Below are positions 11,264-22,145 of a stretch of DNA of 64,000 nucleotides, piece by piece. The stretch is from contig NZ_CP110921.1 of assembly GCF_026247885.1 (NCBI RefSeq), positions 3,665,501-3,729,500 on the forward strand, given 5' to 3'. The position numbers were made by a program, and so were the translations under genes. Position 1 is the first letter of the stretch. Each line of letters opens with the position of its first letter. Origin of the DNA: Methylococcus mesophilus (GTDB lineage Bacteria; Pseudomonadota; Gammaproteobacteria; Methylococcales; Methylococcaceae). The notes beneath the pieces are model-generated. The model ran no database searches and was not told where the DNA came from. It saw only the letters and a list, made by a program, of their open reading frames with translations.

Positions 11264-11591
11264 GGTGTGCTGCGCCGGAAACCCGCGATCAGGCTGGGAT
11301 CATAACAAGCCTGTCACGGGCGCTTCAAATGGATGGGCAAAAAAGAACCCGTCCGGGGACGGGTTTGCACAAGACTTGGTCTCAAGAGGTTGAGACAACT
11401 TAGCTCAGAAAAAAGGCTAGCGGCTAGACATGACAGAGTAATGACGATTTTATTTCTGCTCGGTGAATGGCCATTCTCCATGGGTATCCAAAATTCTGAA
11501 TCCTGAAACTGTCATCAAATCATGACGGCTTTGTAATACGCAGTGGTTAACTTGTGACCGTTTATCGATCCGGCTGAATGAGGTGGCCTTA
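11264..11591. other. Divergent intergenic region with several hairpins
   Basis: This 328-bp gap separates cbpA (minus) from the metallophosphoesterase gene (plus). It holds a minus-strand terminator (11339-11365), a GTCTCAA/TTGAGAC hairpin (11379-11396) and a small CTAG-loop-CTAG element at 11417-11427, also followed on the minus strand by six T. No coding sequence fits. A short minus-strand RNA is possible. Confidence 0.5.
11339..11365 (-). terminator. Rho-independent terminator with no annotated gene upstream
   Basis: On the minus strand an 8-bp stem AACCCGTC / GACGGGTT with a 4-base loop is followed by C and six T (11339-11344). Transcription reaching it must begin within the roughly 220 bp upstream, because the next gene upstream lies on the plus strand. 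Confidence 0.65.
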
Positions 11592-12398
11592 ATGAGTCTG
11601 GATTATAGAACGGTATGGATTTCCGATGTGCACCTGGGTACCCGCGGTTGCAAGGCCGAGTATCTGGTGGATTTTCTCAAGAATGTCCGGTGCGATACGC
11701 TCTATTTGGTCGGCGACATCCTCGACCTGTGGAAACTGAAGTCGGGATGGCACTGGCCGCCGATGCACTCCGAAATTCTGCGTACGGTCATGGATCGGGC
11801 CAAGCGCGGCGTCAGGGTCGTATACGTGCCCGGTAACCACGATGAAATGCTGCGCGATTACACGGGCAGCCTGTTCGGGGGCGTAGAGGTCGTCGATCGC
11901 GCCGTCCATGAAACGAAAGACGGACGCCGCCTGCTGGTGTTGCACGGTGACGAGTTCGATGGTGTAGTCTGCAGCACCAAATGGCTGGCCGTGCTCGGCA
12001 GCGAGGCCTACGAAGTGCTGCTGGCATGCAACCGCTGGTTCAATTGGGGACGCCGCCGGCTCGGTTTTCCGTATTGGTCGCTTTCCGCTTTCATCAAGCA
12101 CAAGGTCAAGAATGCCGTCAACGTCATCTACCGCTTCGAGGAAGTGCTGATGCATGAAGCGGCGAGCCGGGGGCTGGATGGCGTGGTGTGCGGGCATATT
12201 CACCATGCGGCACTGCGCGAGATCGACGGCCTCATCTATGCCAATTGCGGCGACTGGGTGGAAAGCTGCACGGCGCTGGTGGAAACGGGAGCCGGCGAGC
12301 TGAAGGTTGTGCGCTGGGTCGAGGAAAGCGCCTTCCTGCTCGAGGATATCAAGAGTGAAACTGGCACTGATAAGCGACGCCTGGCGACCGCAGGTTAA
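11592..12398 (+). CDS. Calcineurin-like metallophosphoesterase (LpxH-like, COG2908)
   Basis: Predicted dinuclear-metal phosphohydrolase related to UDP-2,3-diacylglucosamine pyrophosphatases. The metal-binding motifs appear in order: DVH at residues 12-14, GDILDLW, GNHDE, HGDEFD and GHIHH. It has 268 residues. I chose the ATG at 11592, with GAGGTGG about eight bases upstream; an in-frame GTG at 11583 is an alternative. Its end overlaps the glycosyltransferase start by 44 bp. This pairing with a GT4 glycosyltransferase suggests a glycolipid or envelope-lipid role rather than LpxH proper, but that is inference. Confidence 0.85.
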   Translation: MSLDYRTVWISDVHLGTRGCKAEYLVDFLKNVRCDTLYLVGDILDLWKLKSGWHWPPMHSEILRTVMDRAKRGVRVVYVPGNHDEMLRDYTGSLFGGVEVVDRAVHETKDGRRLLVLHGDEFDGVVCSTKWLAVLGSEAYEVLLACNRWFNWGRRRLGFPYWSLSAFIKHKVKNAVNVIYRFEEVLMHEAASRGLDGVVCGHIHHAALREIDGLIYANCGDWVESCTALVETGAGELKVVRWVEESAFLLEDIKSETGTDKRRLATAG

Positions 12399-13356
12399 CG
12401 GCGTCGTCACGACGCTGAGCCGGATCTGCGAGGGGGCCCGGCAGCGGGGTTGCCAGGTCGAGACGTTTACCCCGGATCGCTATCGGAACTGGCCGTGCCC
12501 AGGGTACCCGGAAATTCGGCTCGCGCTGGGTTGCGGCTCCATGCTGCCGGCGCAGCTCGATGCATTCGCACCGGATGCCATCCACATCGCGACCGAAGGT
12601 CCGCTGGGAATGGCGGCGCGCCGCTACTGTCTGCGGCGGCGGCTGCCGTTCACGACTTCGTTTCACACGCGTTTCGCCGAATACGTAAATCTGCGGACCA
12701 AGCTTCCCTTGGGTTTGGGGTATGCGGCGTTGCGTTGGTTCCACCGTCCCAGCGTGCGGGTGATGGCCCCGACGCCGACTCAGGTCAGCGATCTTAGCGG
12801 CAAGGGCTTCCGCAATCTGGTGCTGTGGTCTCGGGGCGTCGATACGACGCTTTTCGCGCCGCGCGGCAAGGGGCGGATCGACGACATCCGTCCCGTGTTC
12901 ATGTATGTGGGACGCCTCGCTGTGGAGAAGGGCCTGGACGACTTCCTAAGGCTCGATCTTCCCGGCGTGAAGTATGTGGTGGGCGACGGACCGTCCAGGA
13001 CCGAACTCCAGAAGCGCTATCCGGACGTGCGCTTCCTCGGTTATCGCTGCGGTCTGGATCTGGCCGAGACGATCTCGGCGGCGGACGTTTTCGTATTCCC
13101 CAGCCGGACCGATACCTTCGGGTTGGTCATGCTGGAAGCCCTGGCTGCAGGTGTCCCGGTCGCCGCCTATCCGGTGCCGGGGCCACAGGATGTCATCACC
13201 GATTCGTCCGTGGGGTGTCTCGACCACGATCTGCGTGCCGCCGCATTGCGGGCGCTGGAACTGCGGGGCGAAGACTGCCGGAAGTTCGCGCAGGCCTTCA
13301 CCTGGGACCGCTGCACCGAACAGTTCCTGGGCTATCTGGCGCCGATTTCACGCTGA
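12355..13356 (+). CDS. GT4-family glycosyltransferase
   Basis: Retaining GT-B glycosyltransferase, probably transferring a hexose to a lipid at the membrane. The N-terminal domain begins KLALISDAWRPQVNGVV. The C-terminal domain has YVGRLAVEKGLDDF and the nucleotide-sugar region FPSRTDTFGLVMLEALAAG, which holds the EX7E-type element. Similar proteins are annotated as GDP-mannose-dependent mannosyltransferases. The start is a GTG at 12355 with GAGGA upstream, inside the end of the metallophosphoesterase gene, so the two are translationally coupled. It has 333 residues. Confidence 0.85.
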   Translation: MKLALISDAWRPQVNGVVTTLSRICEGARQRGCQVETFTPDRYRNWPCPGYPEIRLALGCGSMLPAQLDAFAPDAIHIATEGPLGMAARRYCLRRRLPFTTSFHTRFAEYVNLRTKLPLGLGYAALRWFHRPSVRVMAPTPTQVSDLSGKGFRNLVLWSRGVDTTLFAPRGKGRIDDIRPVFMYVGRLAVEKGLDDFLRLDLPGVKYVVGDGPSRTELQKRYPDVRFLGYRCGLDLAETISAADVFVFPSRTDTFGLVMLEALAAGVPVAAYPVPGPQDVITDSSVGCLDHDLRAAALRALELRGEDCRKFAQAFTWDRCTEQFLGYLAPISR

Positions 13357-13374
13357 TCCGCTTCGCCCCGCCAT

Positions 13375-13671
13375 TCAAGGATGCGGAAGACCCGGCAAGG
13401 GGGGCGGCACGGGGAGTGAGAGGCGAGGCAGGGAAGGCGGCGCCGGCAGTGCAATTGTCGGGGCAGGAATCAGCGGGACATGGATTACCGGCGCTTCATC
13501 CCCGGCGTAATGATGATGGTGCCGGTGGAGACCATAGGCATGGCCGTGGCCATGGTGATGGCCGTGATGGTGCTCGTGGCCATGACCATGGTGGTGTCCC
13601 CCTGCCAAAGCGCCATGGTTTCCGATGAGGGAAGCCAGAAGAGCGGCCGTCGAGACAACTGCCTTTTTCAT
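13375..13671 (-). CDS. Histidine-rich secreted protein with proline-rich tail
   Basis: A 98-residue protein. Residues 1-24 form a typical signal peptide (MKKAVVSTAALLASLIGNHG, then ALAG). Residues 26-57 hold about 18 histidines in HHHGHGHEHHHGHHHGHGH-type runs, and the last 35 residues are rich in proline and leucine. The His block strongly suggests binding of Ni, Zn or Cu ions in the periplasm or outside the cell. No family assigned. The ribosome-binding site is weak. It converges on the glycosyltransferase gene 18 bp away. A plus-strand reading of the same DNA is a shadow. Confidence 0.7.
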   Translation of the reverse strand: MKKAVVSTAALLASLIGNHGALAGGHHHGHGHEHHHGHHHGHGHAYGLHRHHHHYAGDEAPVIHVPLIPAPTIALPAPPSLPRLSLPVPPPLPGLPHP

Positions 13672-14209
13672 GGTGGTACATCCGAGAGTCAAAGGATTCT
13701 TTTCCCCACCCATATTTCGTGCCACGGTTACCGAGAACGGAAGCCTTCCCGGAGTTTTCCCTCCTGAAGCGTGTAAGTACGGGCAAGGCTTGGCGCGATG
13801 CCGCGGTTTCGCACTCCAGCGTTTCCGTAAGAGTGTCGCGTAGGCGCGACGTCGCGATTCCCCTGTGCCACGGATCGGGCGCTCGTGCCCTGTTCTAAGC
13901 TCCGATTGGCTTGCCCGCGCGGCGAGTCGTGACCATCGTATCGATCCGGCGACATTCATTGCCGCTCCGCCGCTGGGTATACTCTTGCGTCCGCGGCCAA
14001 TCCGGGCTGCTCCCGCCCAGCTCCCTTACGCCATTCCGAGCCTTCCTTCCGGAAGCTAGGCTGTCTCTGAATCGGCGCCACCTGATATATAGAGGGGCGG
14101 TCTTGCACTTGCGCATTGCGCGGACGTATTCTTGCAAGAACTGTAACACCCGCGGTTTCGTCTCCGGCTGTGCTACAGGACTCCGTCTCGCAAATTCGGA
14201 ACGACCTCC
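13672..14209. other. 538-bp intergenic region, no gene recognised
   Basis: Lies between the divergent His-rich protein and sulfatase genes. Open frames here on both strands are arginine- and serine-rich and show no family features. A possible plus-strand promoter (TTGCAC at 14103-14108, 18 bp, TATTCT at 14127-14132) could drive the sulfatase. No RNA gene seen. Confidence 0.5.
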
Positions 14210-15733
14210 ATGAGCCAATCTTTATTCATCCGCGTGGGCTTCATTTTCTTGTCCTGCCTCTTGGCAGGCGTTTCCGCGACCGAAGCCAAAGCGCGCCCCC
14301 AACCCAGGCTTCCGAGCATCGTCTTCATCCTGACCGACGATCTCGACATGCAGGCGTTCCACGAGCAGGGCGTCATCGACTCTCTCCTGGCTAAGCAGGG
14401 AACCGTATTTCTCAATCATTTCGTCAACATGTCCCTCTGCTGTCCTTCCCGGGTGACGACTTTGCGGGGGCAATACGCCCACAACACCAAGATCTACGGC
14501 AACAAACGTCCGTTGGGCGGGTTCGACAAAGTCTATGCCAGAGGCTTGGAAGGCGCGACCATCGCTACCTGGCTGCAGGCGGCCGGGTACCGTACGGCGT
14601 TGTTCGGAAAATACCTCAACGGTTATCCGGCGGTCGGCGCGCCCGGCTATGTTCCACCGGGCTGGTCGTATTGGCTCAGCCCCAACGGTGGCGATCCTTA
14701 CCGGGAGTATGACTACTCGCTGAACGAGAATGGCAAGAGCCGAAAATACGGAAACACAACTCAGGATTATCTGGTTGACGTCCTTTCGGCCAAGGTGAAC
14801 GCGTTCATCAAGGACACGGTCAAGTATTTTCCGCGCCAGCCATTCTTCATCTATCTCGCTCCCTATATTCCGCACGGGCCGGCTACCCCGCCGGTCCGGT
14901 ACGAAGACTCCTTCCCCGACGCTCGGATACCCCGCACCGCGTCCTTCAACGAAAAGGACGTGAGCGACAAGCCAGACTGGGTCAAGAGCAGACCCAAGCT
15001 CACCGCGGAGCAGATCGCCGACATGGATGCGGCATACCGCAGGCGCTTGCGGTCCATGCAGGCGGTAGAGGACATGGTGAAGAGTCTGGTCGATACCCTG
15101 CAGGCGCAGGGGAGGCTGGAAAACACCTATATCTTCTTTACCTCCGACAACGGTTTTCACATGGGCCAGCACCGGTTGCCGATGGGCAAGAACACCGCAT
15201 TCGAAGAGGACATCCATGTGCCGCTGGTCGTGCGGGGACCTGGGGTTCCGGCGGCGCGGACGGTCAAGGCGATGACCGGCAACGTGGATTTTGCGCCGAC
15301 CTTCGCCGCGATTGCCCGCCAGCCCGCGCCGCCTTACGTCGACGGGCGCTCGCTGATGCCGTTCCTGAACGGTACGCCCCCCAAGCGCTGGCGCCGGGTC
15401 TTCCTGCTCCAGCGCAAGCAGGAGGATGTGACCGACGTGGTTACCCGGAAGGTGCTTGAGCCGCCGGACCCTCAAGAAATTCACGCACAGGCGACGCCCG
15501 GGGAAGTGGCACCCAACTTCGAGGGGCTGCGCACGGCGGAGGGCCTGACCTACGTGGAGTACGCAACCGGGGAGCGCGAACTCTACGACCTGAAGACCGA
15601 TCCGGAACAGCTCACCAACGCTCAGGCCGGTGCGGATCCCGCTTTGACAGCCCGGCTGGCGGCCTGGCTGGAGTCTTTGCGCAAAGCAAAGACGAAGGCG
15701 CTGCGCAAGGCGGAAGCCGAGCCGCCGCAATAA
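14210..15733 (+). CDS. Secreted sulfatase (formylglycine type)
   Basis: Arylsulfatase-superfamily hydrolase, closest in form to N-acetylglucosamine-6-sulfatase-like enzymes. A signal peptide covers about residues 1-26. The metal-binding TDDLD follows at 42-46. The C-C-P-S-R motif at 77-81 carries the cysteine (C77) that is converted to formylglycine in this family. Further family features are GKYLNGY, the YLAPYIPHGPA segment and the C-terminal TSDNGFHMGQH. It has 507 residues. It needs a formylglycine-generating enzyme, which is not in this window. The start lacks a strong ribosome-binding site. The natural substrate is unknown; a sulfated glycan is likely. Confidence 0.88.
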   Translation: MSQSLFIRVGFIFLSCLLAGVSATEAKARPQPRLPSIVFILTDDLDMQAFHEQGVIDSLLAKQGTVFLNHFVNMSLCCPSRVTTLRGQYAHNTKIYGNKRPLGGFDKVYARGLEGATIATWLQAAGYRTALFGKYLNGYPAVGAPGYVPPGWSYWLSPNGGDPYREYDYSLNENGKSRKYGNTTQDYLVDVLSAKVNAFIKDTVKYFPRQPFFIYLAPYIPHGPATPPVRYEDSFPDARIPRTASFNEKDVSDKPDWVKSRPKLTAEQIADMDAAYRRRLRSMQAVEDMVKSLVDTLQAQGRLENTYIFFTSDNGFHMGQHRLPMGKNTAFEEDIHVPLVVRGPGVPAARTVKAMTGNVDFAPTFAAIARQPAPPYVDGRSLMPFLNGTPPKRWRRVFLLQRKQEDVTDVVTRKVLEPPDPQEIHAQATPGEVAPNFEGLRTAEGLTYVEYATGERELYDLKTDPEQLTNAQAGADPALTARLAAWLESLRKAKTKALRKAEAEPPQ

Positions 15734-15743
15734 CGGGCACGTT

Positions 15744-18170
15744 TCAGCCGTCGCTGGCGCTTTCGTGGCGCAGGGTGATCCGGTCGTGAAGCTGGGCCGG
15801 GCGCAGCGATACCACATAAGTCGTCGGGCTGTCCTGCTGCAGCTCGTAATGCGAGGAGAGCTGTATCTCCCGTGCCGTCTCGACGGCGATCACATCCAGC
15901 CGCTGGGTCGGGCGGAATTCGATGCAGTCCGGTGTCACGGCGGCGATTTCCGCGGTGGCATATTCGATTTTCACTTCACCGAAGCGCATGGCCAGCGGCA
16001 GCATCACGCCGTCGCGGGCCTGCAGCTCGATTTCGCGTCCGCCGAACAGCGGCTGGCCGTGCTCATAAAGGCGGAAGCGCTTGTCGAATCCGTCCAGGTT
16101 CAGCAGGTGGATGAAGCGCTCGCCCGCGGCGTTGGCGGTCGAAGTCATGAAGATGCCGTGGTCCCTGCAATCGTGGCGCAGGGCGGCGACTGCGCCCAGC
16201 CGTTCCAGGGCCATGCGGAACAGGGCGATGTCGCAAGGGTAGGCGGTGGCAATGACGATGGCGCGGCCTTTTCCGACCGCCGTTTCGAAGCCGCAGATCT
16301 CGCCGGTGTCGCAGACCCGCAGCAGCGCTCTAGCGGAGGGCGCGGCAAAAGTCTGGGCGAAATGGGTGCGCACTTCCGGCCGCGGCGCGGCCCAGCCGTC
16401 CGCGGCGAGCGAGAGGAAATAGCGCTCGCCGGCCTGGCGAACACCCGAAATTTCGGCGCCCAGCGCCTCGGCCAGCACCGTGCAGGGCTCGCCTTCCATC
16501 CCGTATTGCGGGACCTCCCCGTACAGCAGCAGCCCCCCGCCGATGGAAAGCCAATCGGCCAGCTTGCGCTGGATGGATGCGTCCATGTAGCGGGCCGAGC
16601 CGAGCGCCAGCACCGGCGTGGTCTCCACGTCGAGCGGCCGGTTCTGGATGTCGACCGCGCCGAAGCGGTAGCCGCCGAGCAGCATCGCCCGCGCCATGGT
16701 TTCCCAGGCGCCGGGCCCGCGGTTCGCTTCCAGGTTGCGGACGATCTCGGCCATCGCGGCGCTGGCGGGATGGCGGTATTCGGTCATGAAGTAATCGGGG
16801 ATGAAGCCGAAGGCCAGCTTGTCGCGCTCCTCCTTCATTGTGGCCAGCTTGTCGGCGACCGCGGCCACGGTGCGGGTCAGGTTCGCCAGGCGCGGATAGC
16901 TGTAATTCAACCGCCCTTCGGGATCGACCGGCGCGGCGAAGCCATGGCGTTCGCCGGTGAAGGCGATGCGATCGTCGCCGTCCTGCGGCGGCGGGTCGAG
17001 CTTGTAGTTGCAGCCGCCGGTGAAGACGTAGTAGTTGATGAGCCGTGCGCCCTGGGCCAGGCACATGCGTGCCTTGAAGTCGGCGGCGGATGGGTCCAGC
17101 CGGTTCCCGTAGGTGTTGCCGTAGTTGCCGTCGCCGCATTCGAACTCCATCGAGGCCAGCGGCTGCTCGGGCCGGTGCACGGCGTCCATGAAGGCGTTGC
17201 AGAGATACAGGTCCTGGAAGTTGTCGAACGTCAGGTTGCCGAAATAGATGTCCGAGCCCGACAGGTAGCCGGCGTCCTGGGTGTAGGACGGGTAGAGCTG
17301 GCTGATGCCGATCGGGAAGCCGAAGCCGCGGCCGCCGCCGGTGCCGTGGATGTTGACCACGAACGGGATGCCGCGGATGCCGGCGTCTTCCGCCCAGGTG
17401 CGCAGGGTCGCGACGTAGCGGGCGAAACGGTCGCGCATGTAATGGCCGAGGTCGCGCATGAGGGCCGGGGCATAGCTCTCGGCGGGCGAGCGGATGCCGT
17501 CGCGGCGCGCCTCCGGCGCATCCGGGTCGAACGGATAGCGCCGGCGCAAGGCTTCAGGGCCGTGATGGGCTTTCAGCCAGACCGCGAAATCCGCCAGCAC
17601 GTTTTCGGTGAGGTCCGGGCAGTTGCTGACCCAGGACAGCATGCCGATCTCGTTGTCGAGCTGCAGCGCGATCACATTGCCGCCGCCAGGCTGCAGGCGC
17701 GGCGCGATCACCGCCATCACCGCGTCGTACCAGCGCCGGGCCGCGTCCAGGAAGCCGGGCGCCAGGTAGTCGACGGTGTGGGTGGTCGCCGGCTTGCCGT
17801 CCCAGCCCACCGGTACGATCTCCGGGTGCTTTTCATAAACCCAGTAGGGCAGGCCTTCGTTCTTCATCTCGGCCATCACGAACGGCCCGGGACGGGCGAT
17901 GAACCAGAGGCCGTTGGCTCGGCACAGGTCGATGAAGGCGCCGAGATCAAGCTCTGGACGGCTGTGGCCGTCGAGGTTGATCCGGCCTTCGACGGTTTCA
18001 TGGCAGAGCCAGGGGATGTAGGAGGCCACGGTGTTGCAGCCGGCGGCCTTGAGCTTGGCCAGCCGGTCCTGCCAGTCTTCGCGCCGGAGGCGGAAGTAAT
18101 GCACCTCGCCGCTCAGCACGAGGCGGGGCCGGCCGTCGATGAGGATGGTCTTGTCGCGGAGCTCGATCAT
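15744..18170 (-). CDS. GH35-type beta-galactosidase
   Basis: Glycoside hydrolase of family 35. It has 808 residues. The N-terminal barrel contains LSGEVHYFRL, GCNTVASYIPW and RPGPFVMAEMKNEGLP. The acid/base pair LDNE lies at residues 171-174 (E174) and the candidate nucleophile in MEFECGD at about 341-347. There is no signal peptide, so the enzyme should be cytoplasmic. It starts 16 bp after the GH13 gene stop and is the last gene of the operon. The true substrate is not shown by the sequence; beta-galactosides or other beta-linked sugars are possible. Confidence 0.85.
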   Translation of the reverse strand: MIELRDKTILIDGRPRLVLSGEVHYFRLRREDWQDRLAKLKAAGCNTVASYIPWLCHETVEGRINLDGHSRPELDLGAFIDLCRANGLWFIARPGPFVMAEMKNEGLPYWVYEKHPEIVPVGWDGKPATTHTVDYLAPGFLDAARRWYDAVMAVIAPRLQPGGGNVIALQLDNEIGMLSWVSNCPDLTENVLADFAVWLKAHHGPEALRRRYPFDPDAPEARRDGIRSPAESYAPALMRDLGHYMRDRFARYVATLRTWAEDAGIRGIPFVVNIHGTGGGRGFGFPIGISQLYPSYTQDAGYLSGSDIYFGNLTFDNFQDLYLCNAFMDAVHRPEQPLASMEFECGDGNYGNTYGNRLDPSAADFKARMCLAQGARLINYYVFTGGCNYKLDPPPQDGDDRIAFTGERHGFAAPVDPEGRLNYSYPRLANLTRTVAAVADKLATMKEERDKLAFGFIPDYFMTEYRHPASAAMAEIVRNLEANRGPGAWETMARAMLLGGYRFGAVDIQNRPLDVETTPVLALGSARYMDASIQRKLADWLSIGGGLLLYGEVPQYGMEGEPCTVLAEALGAEISGVRQAGERYFLSLAADGWAAPRPEVRTHFAQTFAAPSARALLRVCDTGEICGFETAVGKGRAIVIATAYPCDIALFRMALERLGAVAALRHDCRDHGIFMTSTANAAGERFIHLLNLDGFDKRFRLYEHGQPLFGGREIELQARDGVMLPLAMRFGEVKIEYATAEIAAVTPDCIEFRPTQRLDVIAVETAREIQLSSHYELQQDSPTTYVVSLRPAQLHDRITLRHESASDG

Positions 18171-18186
18171 GGCGCTGGGCCTCCTG

Positions 18187-19799
<1,613 letters not shown>

Positions 19800-19803
<4 letters not shown>

Positions 19804-20801
19804 GCGCGAGCCGCCCGTGCCGCCAGCCGCAGCAGATCGACGAGATCGAACACGCGGGCGAGGTAATGGTCATGCACGCGGTAATCGCCCCCCTCCCGGC
19901 CGGCAAGCACGGGTTCGAGGGCATCGACGAAGCGTTCCAGCCGCCTGCGATGGAAGCCTGTCTTGGCCAGGAGGGGATCGACCACGACGGCCGACAGCGC
20001 GGCGAGGACGCCCAGGGCCGCCATCACCGCACCCGTGCTCGCCGCGATCAGGCCGAACGAGGCACTGGCCGGAAACACCGTGTAGTACCAAGCGCCCAGC
20101 GTGGGGCCGAGCCAGAAATTGGCGATTGCGATCTGCTGAGCGATGGCAGCCGCCGCAGCACTGCCGGCGGAAACGGCGCCCGGGGTCAGCTGGCCGAAAG
20201 CCGCATAGCCGCCGGCCAGAGTCGCGATGTTGCCGGCCAGTTCGGTCGCGGTCTGACGGGTCTTGCCGTACTCCGCAAGCTTGGCTGCCAGTATCGCGCG
20301 AAATTCTTCGGATTCGGCGCGGGATTGTATGACGCGGAGATATTCCGCGAGCCGGGCCGACAATTCGGGATCGCTCAGGATTGCCTCCAGCAATGCATCC
20401 TTGGTGGACTGGCGAACGCCGTCCGAGTAAGGGAGTTCCAGCAGTTCGACATGGATCAGCCAGTTCAGCTCATTCTGGAAGGCCGTGGGCAGGCCGGAAG
20501 GGACCTTGCCGAGCCAGTGGGCGGCGGCGGATGCCCCCAGCTTCCCGGAAACGGCGGCGGCGGAATGGGCCAGAAACGCGGGGAGACTCCACAGGAGATT
20601 GACAGGGATACGGTAATAATCCCGTCCCAGAGTTTTCTTGTGCAATTCCCAGGCGCCTCGGAAGGAGAAGTAGCGCTCCACGAAGTCGGGGATTCTCGCT
20701 TTCCGGCTTTCGATATAGCCAGCGACGCCACGCGCGGTCGCCCGTTCCAGCAGTTCGCGGATAGCGGCTTCCGAGTCGGGTATCGGTCTGTCTGTTTTCA
20801 T
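19800..20801 (-). CDS. Unknown protein with hydrophobic central region, first gene of GH13-GH35 operon
   Basis: A 333-residue protein from the ATG at 20801 (MKTDRPIPDSEAAIREL). An N-terminal helical region (RGVAGYIESRKARIPDFVER) is followed by YYRIPVNLLW. A long alanine- and glycine-rich hydrophobic part (about 200-280) could hold two to four membrane helices, and a charged C-terminus carries REGGDYRVHDHYLARVFD. I recall similar proteins being grouped as a domain of unknown function (possibly DUF6635), but I cannot confirm it. It is translationally coupled to the GH13 gene (ATGA), which is the only clue to its role. No catalytic motif seen. Confidence 0.7.
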
Positions 20802-20922
20802 CGCGGGCCTGAAGCTTGTCTGGCCCAAGAAGAGCCGGGCAGAGTATATAGTCATACGGGACGATTCCGGGAGACGCCGAAGCGTCCGGAATTCCACCAC
20901 CCCATATCAAGGAGGCGTTGTT

Positions 20923-21282
20923 ATGCAGAGCGGTCGACGATACCGGTTTGGTTTCTCATCCGTGACAAGTAGGGGTGGGGCAATTATTCGCCTGTTGCCA
21001 GTTATTTCAGCGCTTTCCGGTTGTGTGACCGACGCCGAGCTTCTGGCCGAAAATTCCCGGATCGCGTTGCAGACCACCGAAACACGCGCCGCCAGGGAAC
21101 TGAATTGCCCGCAGGCCAAGGCGGAGATAGTGACGAAAAAGGAGGTGCCGGGCCAGCCGTTGGGCGAGCTTTACAGCGAATACGGCATCCGCGTGAACGG
21201 CTGCGGACGGGCCGTTTTCTACGACATCGAATGCCGCGACCAGAAAATCTGTGCGGTGCGGGAAAAACCGACGCTGGATTGA
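20923..21282 (+). CDS. Putative lipoprotein of unknown function
   Basis: A 119-residue protein with a strong AAGGAGG ribosome-binding site. An N-terminal basic stretch precedes a hydrophobic segment (AIIRLLPVISALSGC) ending in a lipobox-like SGC at Cys34. The mature part has four cysteines (in LNCPQAK, VNGCGRAV, DIECRDQ and QKICAV), so disulfides are likely in the periplasm. No family recognised. It is divergent from the GH13-GH35 operon. The signal sequence is longer than usual, so a later start is possible. Confidence 0.6.
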   Translation: MQSGRRYRFGFSSVTSRGGAIIRLLPVISALSGCVTDAELLAENSRIALQTTETRAARELNCPQAKAEIVTKKEVPGQPLGELYSEYGIRVNGCGRAVFYDIECRDQKICAVREKPTLD

Positions 21283-21440
21283 ACCATAGCGTTGGGCCTG
21301 CCCCGGCGTTTTCCGGTGGATTCGACCCGGCAATCCCTGCACGCATAGTCCAAGCCAATGAATATCGGGTATGGCATTCAAGCGGCTCGCGAAGCTGCGC
21401 GAGAGCCGGGATATCGAGCGTCAAACAGAGGTTGACCGAC

Positions 21441-22145
21441 ATGGGGAAATTTCCAGCAGTCTGTTCGGCCGTCGCGGTCGCCTCGGCTTTGCCATACGGC
21501 GCACAGGCCGAGCTGGTGACCAATGACTGGGGCAGTTGGGGGCAGGTCGTGGCGGAAGGCGGTCTGGGTTTCATCGCTCCCAGCCTGGAAAAAGGGCGGC
21601 TGTGGCTGGAAGGGCAGATGCGCTGGGACGACGACTGGCAGCACTGGAATCAGGGCGTGGCTCGAGCGGCGCTGGGGTATTCGCTCAGCGACCGGGCAAC
21701 CGTGTGGCTCGGGTACACCTTCGTGCCCACGCAGAACCAGGGGAAACCCTATGTCGCCGAGCAGGACTTCTGGCCCGCCTTCCGTTACGTGCTGCCCACC
21801 GAGATCGGGACGGTGACATTCAGGACGATGCTGGAGGCCAACTTCGTGAAAGGCGACGATCCCCGCTATCGCCCCAGACAGATGCTGCGCTACATGCGGC
21901 CTTTCGATTTCGAGCCGCGCCTGAGCCTGATCGCTTGGGACGAAGTGTTTGTGCGTCTCAACAGTACCCAGTGGGGCGGTCAGGCCGGCTTCGACCAGAA
22001 CCGGGCCTTTCTGGGAGCGGGATGGAGCTTCGATCCCGGATTCCGGGTGGAACTGGGCTACATGAACCAGTACATCGACACTTCCGATCACCAGGACCAG
22101 GTCATGCACAACCTCATCATGGGATCGCTGTTCATCAGCTTCTGA
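21441..22145 (+). CDS. Outer-membrane beta-barrel protein (DUF2490-like)
   Basis: A 234-residue protein. The signal peptide MGKFPAVCSAVAVASALPYG is followed by AQA. The mature part has alternating amphipathic strands (WLEGQMRWDDDW, ATVWLGYTFVPT, VTFRTMLEANFVKG) and a C-terminal strand ending in phenylalanine (LIMGSLFISF), the usual barrel-assembly signal. Overall form matches DUF2490 proteins of unknown role. Start chosen at 21441 because the signal peptide begins there; the open frame upstream is noise. Confidence 0.72.
   Translation: MGKFPAVCSAVAVASALPYGAQAELVTNDWGSWGQVVAEGGLGFIAPSLEKGRLWLEGQMRWDDDWQHWNQGVARAALGYSLSDRATVWLGYTFVPTQNQGKPYVAEQDFWPAFRYVLPTEIGTVTFRTMLEANFVKGDDPRYRPRQMLRYMRPFDFEPRLSLIAWDEVFVRLNSTQWGGQAGFDQNRAFLGAGWSFDPGFRVELGYMNQYIDTSDHQDQVMHNLIMGSLFISF

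Noticed and set aside
13480-13767. A plus-strand frame with many Met/Val residues opposite the His-rich protein.
   Set aside because: The complement of CAT/CAC histidine codons gives ATG/GTG, so Met/Val runs are expected; no ribosome-binding site.
14222-15817. A 531-codon minus-strand frame opposite the sulfatase.
   Set aside because: Shadow of a gene with signal peptide and C-C-P-S-R motif; the antisense product has no recognisable domain.
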